A stretch of 64,000 nt of DNA from Eremophila alpestris peregrina. Lineage: Eukaryota; Chordata; Aves; Passeriformes; Alaudidae. Position numbers and translations under genes: made by a program. Below the pieces are notes generated by a model that saw only the letters and a program-made list of their open reading frames with translations, was not told the DNA's origin and searched no databases. The stretch lies in NCBI GenBank assembly GCA_009792885.1, contig WMCF01000030.1:3258635-3322634 (forward strand), given 5' to 3'. Numbering within the stretch: the stretch's first letter is position 1; each line of letters starts with the position of its first letter. Positions 1 to 11,200 of this stretch are shown piece by piece.

Positions 1-627
1 GTCAGAAGTGTGAACTTTCTTCACTAAGAGCGTAAACCAAACAGGATAACGAATCCTGTTGCAATTAATTAATTAATACATTTATTGGGAAGGACTATGA
101 AAAGTCTAGTTACTTATCCTAGGAGATAGGTTGAAGCCAACACTAAATTTACCTTCAGTAAGAACAAAATATATCCCAGGGGACGTGAACAGGAAGACCA
201 GTCTGTTTCACATTTGCAGAAAAGTGTAGCTCTGTTGCTGTCCCACTGTTCTCAGGTATTCCCCAAAAGAGGAGTTCTCCAGAGGAAGCTCCTGTTATTG
301 TGTTTGACTCCAATATTGCCCTACCACAGTTTTTCATGGAGGAGACCGGAAATGCATCATCCTTTTGCAAAGGTTCTAATGAGCAGTTTTGACACACTTT
401 CCAAGGCAAAACGTAGCCACTGAATAAGCTGTGTTTATGGTAGGGATGGTTTTGTTCTAGGAATTCAGATTTAAAACTCCAAAGAAATCTTCCTGCATTA
501 CTGACACGTTTCACTTTGGTATTTTTTTTGTCATGGAGAGTGGCATCTCAAACCGCACAGCAGAACTCCCAGAAAATTCACCCACCTCCCAGTCTTAAAA
601 CCCACGCTTGCCTCAGGTCCACAGCTT
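1..627. other. Non-coding sequence, no gene recognised
   Basis: The stretch is AT-moderate with an AATT-rich run near 64-79. Short open frames exist on both strands, but none has a recognisable domain or splice context. No CR1 or other repeat signature was seen. GC content rises from about 600 into the CpG-rich block that follows. Confidence 0.6.
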
Positions 628-999
628 ATGAAAAAGTTGTCCTGGGAAAGATATCTCGTTCCCCTCCTCCTCCTCCAGCCTGCAGCAGGACCCATTGTCT
701 GCCGGCGGCAAGGCATAAAGGAGTTAACGAAGGAGCCGGCAAGGAGGTATGACGGGGTGATGTCAGAATATTTCCAGGGAAAGAATGTGCTGGGGGGCGC
801 TGGCCGGGCCGGGGCTGGGGCTGGCGGCCCCCGGCCCCACCCCGACATTCTTCTTGTCCGGTTCCCACAGGCGGAGAGTGGCACGGGGGGTCAGAGTGGA
901 CGAGCACAAAGAGAGACCCCCTGCTGCCGGGGCCATCGTGCTGGGCTGTCACTGCTACTAATTCATGACTTCACCTTTAATCTCACTGATCCATTATAG
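628..999 (+). other. Open frame with signal-peptide-like start (doubtful)
   Basis: A 123-codon ATG frame runs through the CpG-rich block. The first 22 residues look like a secretion signal: two lysines after Met, then a hydrophobic core containing LVPLLLL, then PAAG. The rest is rich in Gly, Ala, Pro and Arg, as any frame through GC-rich DNA would be, and no domain is recognised. The Kozak context is poor (C at -3, A at +4). A donor-like GAG|GTATGA at about 747 could make only the first 40 codons coding. Most likely this is a chance frame in GC-rich sequence. Confidence 0.12.
640..960. promoter_or_regulatory. CpG-rich island-like block
   Basis: I count about 18 CpG dinucleotides in roughly 320 bases of GC-rich sequence. 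That is far denser than the surrounding DNA, where several hundred bases often hold only one or two. Retained CpGs in a vertebrate genome usually mean an unmethylated island, so a promoter or enhancer is the natural inference. A CATAAAG box lies near 713. A splice-acceptor-like pyrimidine tract ending in CCCACAG lies at about 848-870, and a donor-like GAG|GTATGA near 747. The downstream gene, if any, is not identified. It could also be a GC-rich enhancer or an orphan island. Confidence 0.5.
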
Positions 1000-1005
1000 G
1001 TTAAA
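936..1005. promoter_or_regulatory. Candidate conserved element next to the CpG block
   Basis: Several homeodomain-type cores (CTAATTCATG, TTTAAT, CATTATAG) sit within 70 bases directly against the CpG-rich block and are repeat-free. Such clustering is typical of developmental enhancers, but function and conservation are inferred only. Confidence 0.25.
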
Positions 1006-1057
1006 AAGAGACCCATTTTACAGCTGACAAGATTGAAGGGAGCGCAACCCAGGAACT

Positions 1058-1120
1058 GGGGGGGCGGGGGGTGGGCATGGGGTCGGGAAAAAAAAAAAAG
1101 AGGGGGAGAGAAAAATAACC
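1058..1120 (+). other. G-quadruplex motif followed by polypurine tract
   Basis: Five runs of three or more G separated by 1-3 bases lie at 1058-1087 (G7, G6, G3, G4, G3), which fits the G3+N1-7 rule for intramolecular quadruplexes. A purine tract of A12 followed by AG repeats continues to about 1112. The position just past a CpG-rich block is common for G4 motifs near promoters. Confidence 0.7.
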
Positions 1121-2129
1121 CCCGTTAAAGTTTGTACAATTGGGACCATCTGCTAAAAATAGATTTTTGTGGGGTTTGTTTGTCCTTTCCCTTCACTAGG
1201 ACAATATCTGTTTTAAGAGGGAAGCTGGTAACTGCAGCTAAATCAGAATTTTAGTGCACAGGGTCAGAGCAAAAAGGAATGGGGAGGAGAGGGAAGACTA
1301 GAGGGAAAAAGAGTAAGATTTTAGGGCCAGGGCTGCACAGTGGAAAGGATGGGAAGCATTCAAATAGGTTAGTGCTGCTTTAGAGCATGTTTGGTGAGGT
1401 CACCATGAGGAAATGACTAAGAAATTTATGAAATGCTGATGTCAAAGGTAAGCTGATCAAATCAACATTGATTCAGCAGAGTAATAACTGTATGTGTGGC
1501 ACTTACAGCATGTTTATAATGACACAAATGATGAAGTTTTAGAAATCACCAGACCCACTATGCTGTGAGCTGTAGATGAAGTCTCCAGAAGTAATTCCAC
1601 TACTTTTGTTAGTAGCATAATCACATTCAATTTGTCCTTTAATGAAGATTTTTTGCTGTTACTTCAAGCAACTGAAGTGCATATTTTCAGTGAACTTCAG
1701 AAAGTAAGCAAATTGAAAAGAAAAAGTGGAGTCTCTTTAAAAAAAAAAACAGCAGAGGAATGGTAATTTGCCATACACCTGAGAAAAGAATTATTTTTTA
1801 GCATATAGCAAATAATTCAACATTCTTGCACTTCCTGGTTTTGTTCTGTATCAGTGAGGATACTGTGTGTAATGCTAATTCAGGGGGTTAGGCTATTACT
1901 CCTTTTTGCTGCCTCTAACTGATGCTCTTTGACAAAACCTTTAAATTCCCAAAGCAGTTTTACCAAGTCCACCAAACTAGTCTATCACTCCTTCTGTCCT
2001 GATTGTATCAAAGAGCTTTGAAGCTCAAGAAGATTATTTGCTGGATTCTCCCTGTCTTTTGCCCTTGAACTGCTGGAGCTGCATCTCGTAGGATTTTGCA
2101 ATGTAAGTATGTAGTTTTATACTGCCTGA
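1121..2129. other. Non-coding sequence, no gene recognised
   Basis: Unique AT-rich sequence with an A-run near 1739-1749. A donor-like AATGTAAGTATG lies at about 2099-2110. No repeat family was recognised. Confidence 0.5.
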
Positions 2130-3077
2130 AGTGCAGAGCTTTTTGCATCTGCTACAACACCCTGTTCCTTCTTTTTCCCCCTGCCAGCAGAGGAACTCTG
2201 GGAGTCGGGAGCATCATGGTTGCCCCACTGCCATGAGGTGAAGATGGAGACTGGGAAAGTTTATCACGAGGATGCAAAGAAATTTGCAAAGGTTTTTGAG
2301 TTTCTGGGATTCAAGTCTGTGAAGGAGATCAGCTGCTGGTGTCTGTTGTGGGAAGGTGTAAGACAGAATGGGGACCTTTTGCATGAGCCATTGTCAGTTA
2401 AAGTCAGTGATAAAAGTCCTATTGAAAAGAGCCTCTGGATCAAACCAAAACCTGTTTTCCTAAGAGTGACATTGCCTGCAAATGGAGGCAGATCGAGGTC
2501 TGTAACTGGCCAGTGCTTTGGACACATTCTGCTTACTTCAGTCACACAAAACGACATATTGATGCAAGTTTCCAGGATCCAAACAGGCAGCCCTTTCATA
2601 GGCAAAAGCCCTAATGAAGTCACTGGCAGGCAGCCTTCTCTGGCCTACGGCCTGCAGGCTATTTCCCTAGTCAATACACTGAACCTAATCTTATACCCCT
2701 TGAGCATCAAACTCCGTGTGTATTTTCTGCAAGTATTTGTTCTCTTTCTGCAGAAGTGCAAGATTTGTGTGCTGCAGAGTGCGGTGTCAGTGAGCAGCTG
2801 CTTCTCCTTCAGCATGAGTTGTTCAGCACACAGACCTCATTGGCTGCTGGTTGGACAAAACCACACTGCAAAGCTGAGGCGAGGAACAGCGAGGACCTGG
2901 GCTGCCAAATACAAACCTCCTGTTTTAGTTTCTAAGTGTCTGAAAAGAAAAGAAAACAAAATTATTAAAGCAAAAGAAAATTTTAAAAGGCTTCAGCAAA
3001 TATTAAGAAAATACATATTTTTACCTTCTATTCTGACTATTTCTAATTTAGTGGAACATGTTAACTCCTCTGGTTAA
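2130..3077 (+). CDS. Long unrecognised open frame, possible terminal exon
   Basis: The frame is open from 2130 to the stop at 3077, about 316 codons, the longest in the window. The first in-frame ATG is at 2244 in a strong Kozak context (A at -3, G at +4), giving about 277 residues. A pyrimidine tract ending in CTGCCAGCAG at about 2166-2190 is a good splice-acceptor candidate, so the frame could be a terminal coding exon. With residues counted from the TTG codon at 2220, residues about 141-177 are strongly hydrophobic, 178-201 are Cys- and Ser-rich, and 239-265 form a Lys/Arg-rich, helix-prone segment. No known domain is recognised. No AATAAA follows closely; ATTAAA occurs at about 2964, inside the frame. 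A chance frame or an lncRNA exon remains the more likely explanation. Confidence 0.2.
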   Translation, partial: SAELFASATTPCSFFFPLPAEELWESGASWLPHCHEVKMETGKVYHEDAKKFAKVFEFLGFKSVKEISCWCLLWEGVRQNGDLLHEPLSVKVSDKSPIEKSLWIKPKPVFLRVTLPANGGRSRSVTGQCFGHILLTSVTQNDILMQVSRIQTGSPFIGKSPNEVTGRQPSLAYGLQAISLVNTLNLILYPLSIKLRVYFLQVFVLFLQKCKICVLQSAVSVSSCFSFSMSCSAHRPHWLLVGQNHTAKLRRGTARTWAAKYKPPVLVSKCLKRKENKIIKAKENFKRLQQILRKYIFLPSILTISNLVEHVNSSG

Positions 3078-6000
3078 GTTGAATGCAATCAGTGGAGCTG
3101 ATTAACAATGAGTTAAGAGTTACCTTGCAAAATGGATTTCATTAGCTCTTTGTAAGCTTAGTCCTTCTGGTTTCCGGTCAGTCAGCTGAAATTATTTTCC
3201 CATTCCTTAGAGTGTAAGAAATATAGATTGGAAAGGCAGCTTCATATATTATTACCTTGGTTACAAAGTGTCATAAAGCACTAAGTTAAAATGATAAAAA
3301 TCATAACGATGTTTCCATAAGGATGCTTTGATTTAGGCAAGGAACTGGTATTTGTTCTTTCTTTCTGGAATTTTTTGATGCTTTTAAAAAACATCTTTTT
3401 ACCTATCTTCTTCACACTTCTCAGAAAATTATAGAATGACTAAAATACTTCTCAGATTTTTTTTTTCCAATAAGTTTTGTATATCTTCTGCAATGCACCT
3501 GTCGGTAGGGGCCCAGAAGGAGCAAAGAAAGCAGCTTCTGTGTGTATTGCATGTATTAGGGCTGAACTACTGAACTGGATGGTAACAACTTGGCCTGGAA
3601 GTAATGGAGGAGAGAATGAAGGTGATCCAGATTACCAATTAATTGTGACTCCTCCCTGTTACCACATCCCTGTCACTTGGTAGGAAAAATGCTTGCAGTT
3701 CATGCAAAACAACCCTGATAGGCTCTGCCTCTAGCTGTGCTAGATCTGATCTTAGCCCACAGGCAGGCTCTCAGCTCAAATATATCTGAAAATGTGGGCC
3801 TTAAATATTTAGCTTTCTCTGGAAACTGATTTCCTTTGACAGCCTGCATCCATGTTGTCATCATGCTTGGTGTGCTATAAATACATCCATGATCTCTGAT
3901 GCCAATCATCTAATACCAGGTCCTTATCACAACAAGCTCGCACACCTCACAGTGTGCTCAAGGAGTTATCTTTCTATCTCCTTTTTAAAGATGAAACTAA
4001 TCCATTGTAAGCCCCATAACAAGGAGCCACTCACAGGGTGAAAAGTATGAGTGTGGTTTTTAAATGGTATTGTATTTGTCTCATGATGCTTGCCATTAAA
4101 GACACAGGTATGAAAAGATGCTCTCTGGTTTTATGCAGTACTGCTGTGGAGATAGAGTACGACTTTCCTTGTGCTTGCCAAAGGAGTTGTGCATGGTTTA
4201 ATTACAATATATTATTATCCTAAGGCTTTTTCTTTTTTAAAGTAAAGTCAAGCACCCTACCAAAGACACAGGACATTCATACACCCAAATCTGTGTCAGC
4301 ATCCCGCTGGCAGTAAGAGCTTTTGTACAAATATCTGATTGCAGAGTCAGAATTCAACAAAGCAAGAAGTAACAGGCTGAAGAGCAACTACCTAAATACA
4401 TGCAGTAACACAGAGAGTGGGAAGTGGAACTGAGAGAACAACAAATGAAGAAACAATTAAAAGGTCAAGCACTTATTCAGGATTTGTAAGTACAAATGTT
4501 GCAGTTCAAGCAGTGCAGGTGAAAAATGAAATTCTGTCTCTTCACAATTTTTTTTTGTCTCCATATTTCTTTTTTCCAGCTTATGAATACCACTGAAGGA
4601 AATCTTGCTTATAGTGGAGAAACCCAAATATGAGATACAAATATTATATGGGACCATCAAGACAGGACAAAGCCCCATTTTTGTGAGGAGAATACACTGC
4701 ATTAAAAGAGAGATACATTTTGTGCAAATGATGTTGGAACATTTGATGCAGAAACATGATCTTCCATCCTTCCTTTCCACATAATGCTGGTTCAGTCAGT
4801 AATGGGTGGATGGCAGAACCCTCACTTGCTGTGAGCTGGGGCAATACAGGTGTGGTGATCATGATTCTCCAAGCTCCAGAGTTTTCAGAGCATCTGGAGG
4901 AGAGTGTTCCCTGACTGTGGGAGCTCACAGGTAGCTCGTGTGTCCACATACATACTGAGGCTGGGTGGGGACAAAGGGCAAGTGTCCCCACATGTAGGTG
5001 AAGAGTTGTTTAGGAAAATGGAAGAAGGAAATTGTCATCTCAGGGGGTGTGAAGTCTGATAGTACTTTTGCTACTTTTACGGCCATCAGACCAAGCTTTC
5101 TTGGAAAGGATAAAAGAAAGCCAACAGGGCACATTGAAACACCCATATGTGGTACCTTCAGGGATTCCCTTCAGCTGTGGTGTACCCCATCATTACTCCT
5201 TACTCAGGATAATTTACATCCTTTTCTCAAATATTCCTCAGTGCTCTTCACATTCCTGATCTTGTCCATCCCCTTCCTGCAGTGCATGTGTTCCTCAGTT
5301 CTCTGGTGTTTTTCCTTTGGGACATGTTTCCTTGGCATGTGGTCCTCTCCTCCTCTGGACCTCCTGCCCCATCACCTTCTACCCCCAGCAATTCTGGCCC
5401 CCCTGGTTTTTGTGTAGTGTCTGTACGGTTCTTTCTTCAGGCTCTAGAAAAAGCAAAGCAGAGGTGCAGTGTCAGACAACCTTTGATGAAAAAGGAAGGG
5501 ATGTATCTGACAACTCCATGAACCTGCAAGTTGGAATTCTCTGAGCTTTTGCTGGGACTGGTTGCAGTAGGTGACTGGGCTATAGAAATTGGTTTACCCA
5601 CAACTGAAAAGACAGCTAATGGAGTGCCACAGCTTTGAGAAACAAGTGTGATTATACAGTAGCATAATTTCTATTTAGATATAATCCCAAATTGCTCCTG
5701 CATTTCTCTGACAACATGCAGGGGTAAAAAGATATTTTAGTTTATTTGTTTTTTTTTTTTTAACAAGCAAAAGCAAACAAACTTTCTAATTAATCCCCAT
5801 ACTATTTGCATTGCAACTAATACAGTTGCATCAGAGCTTCCTTTGGATCAGTATTTTCTTTTGCCTGAAGGGCCAAATAGGTATTTAAGTATCACCTAAT
5901 AACCAAAGACCAAATACAAGCACCAGACTGACATGTCATCCATTTCCCACCCCCTCCAGATTGTTTCTGTCTGTCTCATGCTCTTCAAATGGCAATGCAA

Positions 6001-8245
6001 AGACCATATGCTATGGTGTCAGGGAAAAATTCCCAACACAGCATCTGGCTGCACGGCAGATCCCGAGGCAGTTGGTGTGTCAGCTTTGGAGCTGCCTCTG
6101 TTTTTGTCATGTATCAGGGATTGGTGATGGGACCGCCTTGTCACCCCACAAACCACTTTGGATTCCAAGGAATCACTAGGTTTGTGTTTGTCAATAAGCT
6201 TCTGCTTAAACCTCTCATGAGATCTCTATACAAGCTTCCTTTTTTGGCAAAATAATGAGAATTTCTTAATGTCAAAGTGGGTGTGTTCAGCAGAAATATG
6301 TGGGTTTAGTTTAAAGTGGACCACAGCCTGGTACATACAAGTCACTGTGTACTAGGATTTCTGTCTCAGAAAACTCTTTAATGCTCTTTGAAAAGGTCTT
6401 TTTTTTTTTTTTTTCCCTTTGCTTACGAGTGTAGAAGCCACTTCTTGATGAATAGGATCCATAATGCCCAGAGATATTTGAGATCAAGCATATGGTCCAT
6501 TGAATATGCATGGAAACAGGGTGGGAGGGAATCGGTGCAGCACTGGGGAAAGTGTGTCTGAAAGTTAAGCAATGCATAGTTTGGGGGCAGCCTTGCTGAC
6601 CATTTGGGGATCCATCACTTTCTCTTTCCTCTGATATACTACTTACTAGCTGGCAATTTGTGGTCAAAAGCATAGCTGGGGGGGCTGAGCACTCAAAGAT
6701 TTGGTTGTGGCTTGTGTTAGACAGAAAAATACCATTTCACTTGTGGCTTCCTGCAAAATGCATAATCTTACAACCAACACATTAAACAATAAAATCTCAA
6801 GTTATTCAGAAGCACATAAAGATAAGAAACCTATTTAACTGACAAATGACCAATTCTTTGCTAGGAGAGAGTCTCAACTGACTCTTCTTCACATTTAAAT
6901 GAAAAGAGTGCTTGGAGATTACACATTCTGGTAAGTTTTCCTTACCAGTGGAGAGAGAGAAAAGGAGACAGGACTGAATAGGAGCGATTGGGCATGAAGT
7001 AGTAACTATGAGGTCCTGGAGGCACGAGAACAAGAGAGGGAAGGAAAAAAAAAAAGACAAGAGAACCCAGAAGAAAGGCAAGGGGGAGGAGGGGTGGAGG
7101 AAAAGATATGTAGCAGTTATTTAAGAGATGCCAGTGAAAACTGGGATGTGTGTGTGTTTGAGAAGAAAGACAATTTTGAAATACAGGAATTGAGCCGTGA
7201 ACTATGAAGATTTACTGGAAATAACCCTGGCCAAAATATTGCATATCTAAGAATTGCCACAGCATATTATTTTCACGTGTCAAAATGTGAATTAATCTCT
7301 AAATCACTAATATATTATGATTAATTTACTTCATGGGCCAAAAGAATATATCACACTGCTTTTTTTTTTTTTTAATGGCTGCTGAAAGTCCTAGAGAAAT
7401 GAAGAATGAAAAGATTTTTGAAAGTAACCTTCTCCCTCATCTACAGGATGTGACAGAGTAGCAACCACAGTGACATGTACCATTGTCAATATTCCTACCA
7501 TAAGAAACACTCATTTTCTAATCTTACTAGTAAGAGTGGATATGGGAGAGAAGAAAAATGCTTCATTACTGCATCTAATAGCCCTGAATAATTGCACAAA
7601 ATTGACTTCATGCACATGTGAATTGAGTCCTGCAGATGTACCATTTTGTGGAGGGCAGTGTGTCTGTGTGTGTGTGTCTGTGAAAAATGCCTGTGGGGGG
7701 ACATGTTTTAAAACAACCTCTATGTCAAAACCAACACCATTCTGAAACAAAACTTTAGGCCTTTCTGCTGTCTGTCTGCTGCAGAACTGACCCTTCAGCA
7801 TTCATCTCTTAAATCTGATTTAAAATCACAAAGGTGAGGGGAGGGGAAACACTTAGTACATATACTGTTATTTTTATCTAGTCAAGTAGGCATTTTCAAT
7901 GGTGTCTTTGCAAGAGCATTTCTTCCTAGCTCTAGGTCCTGTGTGAATACTGAGGATGACAGCCTAAAGTAAGGCCAGCCAATCTATTACAGCTTGTCCT
8001 GTGCAACTGTGTCCTTGGAAATGCTCATGCATGTATGATTTACTTACATAATATAGGATCATTTGTTTTTATATGAGTTTCCTTTATATATGTATATTTC
8101 TGAGGAAAGCCATTTATCTGTTTAAACAGTTTCTACAGTAGCATGAACACGCTCAGGTAGATATTTGTAAGGTACTTAAGCAACACTGTTTTAAAAATAC
8201 GCCAAAAAAGAATAAACTGGTGAGTCTTTTAGGGCATCTTAGTGG
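3078..8245. other. Non-coding unique sequence
   Basis: No gene and no CR1 signature was found. Homopolymers include T-runs near 5748, 6399-6414 (16 T) and 7360-7373, and a GT/CT-rich patch lies near 7658-7682. All open frames are short and without domains. Confidence 0.5.
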
Positions 8246-8272
8246 CAGCCAGGAGAACAAGCCTCCTGGCTG
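8246..8272. repeat. Perfect 10-bp hairpin
   Basis: The arms at 8246-8255 and 8263-8272 are exact reverse complements (CAGCCAGGAG / CTCCTGGCTG) around a 7-base loop. An outer near-match (TTAGTG with CACTAG) could lengthen the structure through an asymmetric internal loop. It is shorter and less regular than a normal microRNA precursor. Confidence 0.6.
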
Positions 8273-11200
8273 AGCTGCTCACTAGCAGTGATTTCCTCCC
8301 AGGAAATTCCACAGTGCAGCAAAGCCAAATGCGTTCAACCCTTGGCCCATCTGAATGTGCTGGAAGGGAATCCAGCCTTTAGCTGGATTTCTTCTTTGCA
8401 GATCTCTTAAATTACTTCAAATGCTGTGCCTGTGGTGGTGGGGAGCCTGGGGGCAGGACTCTACTGTAAAAGCCATGAGTCACACATAATATGCCACTTT
8501 CTGCATCAATCCCTCTACAGACTTTTCAAAGATAATTAACATCTCGGGGTGCAGTGGTCTCATGCCAAGGTTAGCATCTATTTACCACTCATTAGAAAAG
8601 TTTATTTCAAGGAAAAATTGCATTGATGTGGGGTGCATGTCCTCAGAAAATTCAAAACAAAGAAGCATCTTGGATATGTTTATGTTCAAATCCACTTGCT
8701 ACAGTTCTGTGCCCAAGAAAATTTTGTCCAAGTAAAATATAATTGTCAGAATCTGGTTATATTCAGGATGTTTTCTGGGTTCTTAATCACTGTGGATCCT
8801 ATTTCACAAAGATCTGAAATATGTGCTGGAGTCCAGCAGGCTTCCATGTAATTTAAGCTGCTGTAACATAGTCTTGGCCTCAAGCAGTTGCTGAATAAGC
8901 ACGGGAGTGTGCACACATGCTTAGATCCAAGGAGGTGCTTGAGTGCTGCACCAAGTCATGGATGGCCTCCTTCTCAAACCTCGCTTTCCTTCACTGAAGG
9001 AGATGCTGATAAAGTTCTGGTTTCCTCCAGTCACACCAGTCCAGGAATGGAGTGCCAGCCAGCCCTCCAATTCAGGGGGCTTGTGCTGAAGCAGGCAGCT
9101 CTGTGCAAGTATTTCTCTGGAGTCACAGGAGTTACAGCATGCATGATCACTAAACTCATGCAAAACCCAGCACTTTTTTACTAAGAGATAGGGGGGAAAT
9201 ATCTACTCTTGCACTCTTTCCAGATAAAAAGATAGCACTTTCTGCACAGTAACTAGAGCCTTAATTAATTGCCTTAATTAATCTAAAGAAGACTAAGAAT
9301 AGTAGATGCATATATATAAAACCTGTCCAAGATTCTAATGACATCCTTGAGTTGTACACATACAACTGATTCCTGTATGCTTGCTTTTTTCTTCATTGAT
9401 CATTTTTTGTCTGTCAGAGCTTTTACCTCTCTTTCCCCTGTTTTACAAATAGTCACTGTGAGAATGATGTACACATTACAACACTTGTTCTGCTGCTGTA
9501 AGTCCTGACACATGGCACAGGAACATGTGTGACTCAGGGAATTATGCAGGCCTGTACGTAGATATTGAAGATGCACTGAGGTAAGGATGGCAAAACCAAG
9601 AGGCCTTATGACCTTTGAGACAAAGTTAAATGCTTGCCCAAGTCTAAATGAAACACATTTCTTGATTTATGTTCAAAAAAATTTACATGTACAGTGTGTT
9701 AGATGTCAAATACATATTAATAACAGAAGAGCTACAAAGCCAGTTACTAGACTAAAACTGACTTCTGCTGGCAACATCTGATATAGTTTGTGGGTTTATT
9801 TACATTGAAAAGTGCTCCTCTGATTGTTTCTTCTCGGGTCTTTGCATTCTTCTTAAAGATTTCATCAAAGCTAAACAACTACAGAAGCTGTACTGCTTAA
9901 TAAACAGTGTTTTCTTTTATATTTGGATATCACAGATGTACAAGGGACAACCTATTAATCCTACTCAGGATCCCATGGAATAGTCACGTGTTGGACACTG
10001 GGCAAATAAATTGGGCTGTTTGGAAGCCTGCTCACTGCTGCTGGTAGTCAGCAGCTGCACTGTGGCAATGGCTTTAGCCAAAGGAAGAGAAAGGCACTGC
10101 AAGACTCAAGCTATTTCTGAATGCATCCCTTCCCTGCTTTGTCCTCCCCAAGATCTCACAGCTCTCTTTGAATCCACTGTAAAGAGGAAGAGGGCTCAGT
10201 GGAGCTGGTATTTCTGTCATCCAGTGGCTCTAACCACCCAAATTCCTACCCTTGCTGAAACCTGCTGCCCACTTTCCCAGCAGAGCAGGGCAACTTCTTT
10301 TCCTTTGCAAATGAGGCACTCATAAGAACAGTAACCAGGGCAGGAATTTTCCAGCAAAGTAAAATAGGCATTTCCTATGGACACTTCCTATGTGAACACA
10401 GGTATATAACAGCACAGCCTGGCCTTCTGTTGTGTGAGGTAATTTATATCAGTGTTTGTACAACTGGGGCCAAAATCTCTCAGCACTGGTGCTGTATTTC
10501 CACTCATTTTGTACTAGGGTCTTCCTGTGAATCCCCTGTGGGAGCAGTTCAGTGGTACTTAAAGGGATGGTATTTCTGTAATTATCTAATTATTGCTCCA
10601 AGGCTCTTTCTTGTGCTTGTTAAACCTTCATTCCAGTGAAAGTGTAACCCCACACTACTGAATTTGGATAAAATGTGATTGAGAATCAACAATAATTCCC
10701 CAGTAGTCTTTGGAGTAAGTACTGTTGTCTTACTTTTATTATTTCCGGTTTGAAAACACAGAATTCAGACTGGATCACTCTGAATAGAGTAAAAAGTTTT
10801 AAAAGTAGTGGAGTGTGCAAATGGGGCTGTAATTCTCCATTAGATTCTTTATATTGACTTACAAATTCATGGGACATTTATTTTTTTAATAAAGACTATA
10901 AAAATTATCTGAATTCCTGTTAATTGCTATCAATCTCATTTCTAAATTCTGACTCCTTTTTTGCAATAAGGAATCAACAGTGAATTGGACCATATTTATA
11001 CTTAATGGCCTTTCAATTACTCATCCCTTAATTAATGTTGTTTTATGCTCTTTCTTAATTCCTTTGTGAGTTCCTGCCCGCTGTGTGGGACACAGGAGTC
11101 TAACACCAAAAAAAAAAAAAAAAAGGAAAAATTAAGATTGTCTTGGGTTACTTTCTTCTGGTTCCTACTTTTTAATTCACTTTTCACAATCAGCCTTAAA

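Noticed and set aside
155..514. 119-residue minus-strand frame
   Set aside because: It has no recognisable domain, no splice or promoter context, and overlaps a plus frame of similar quality.
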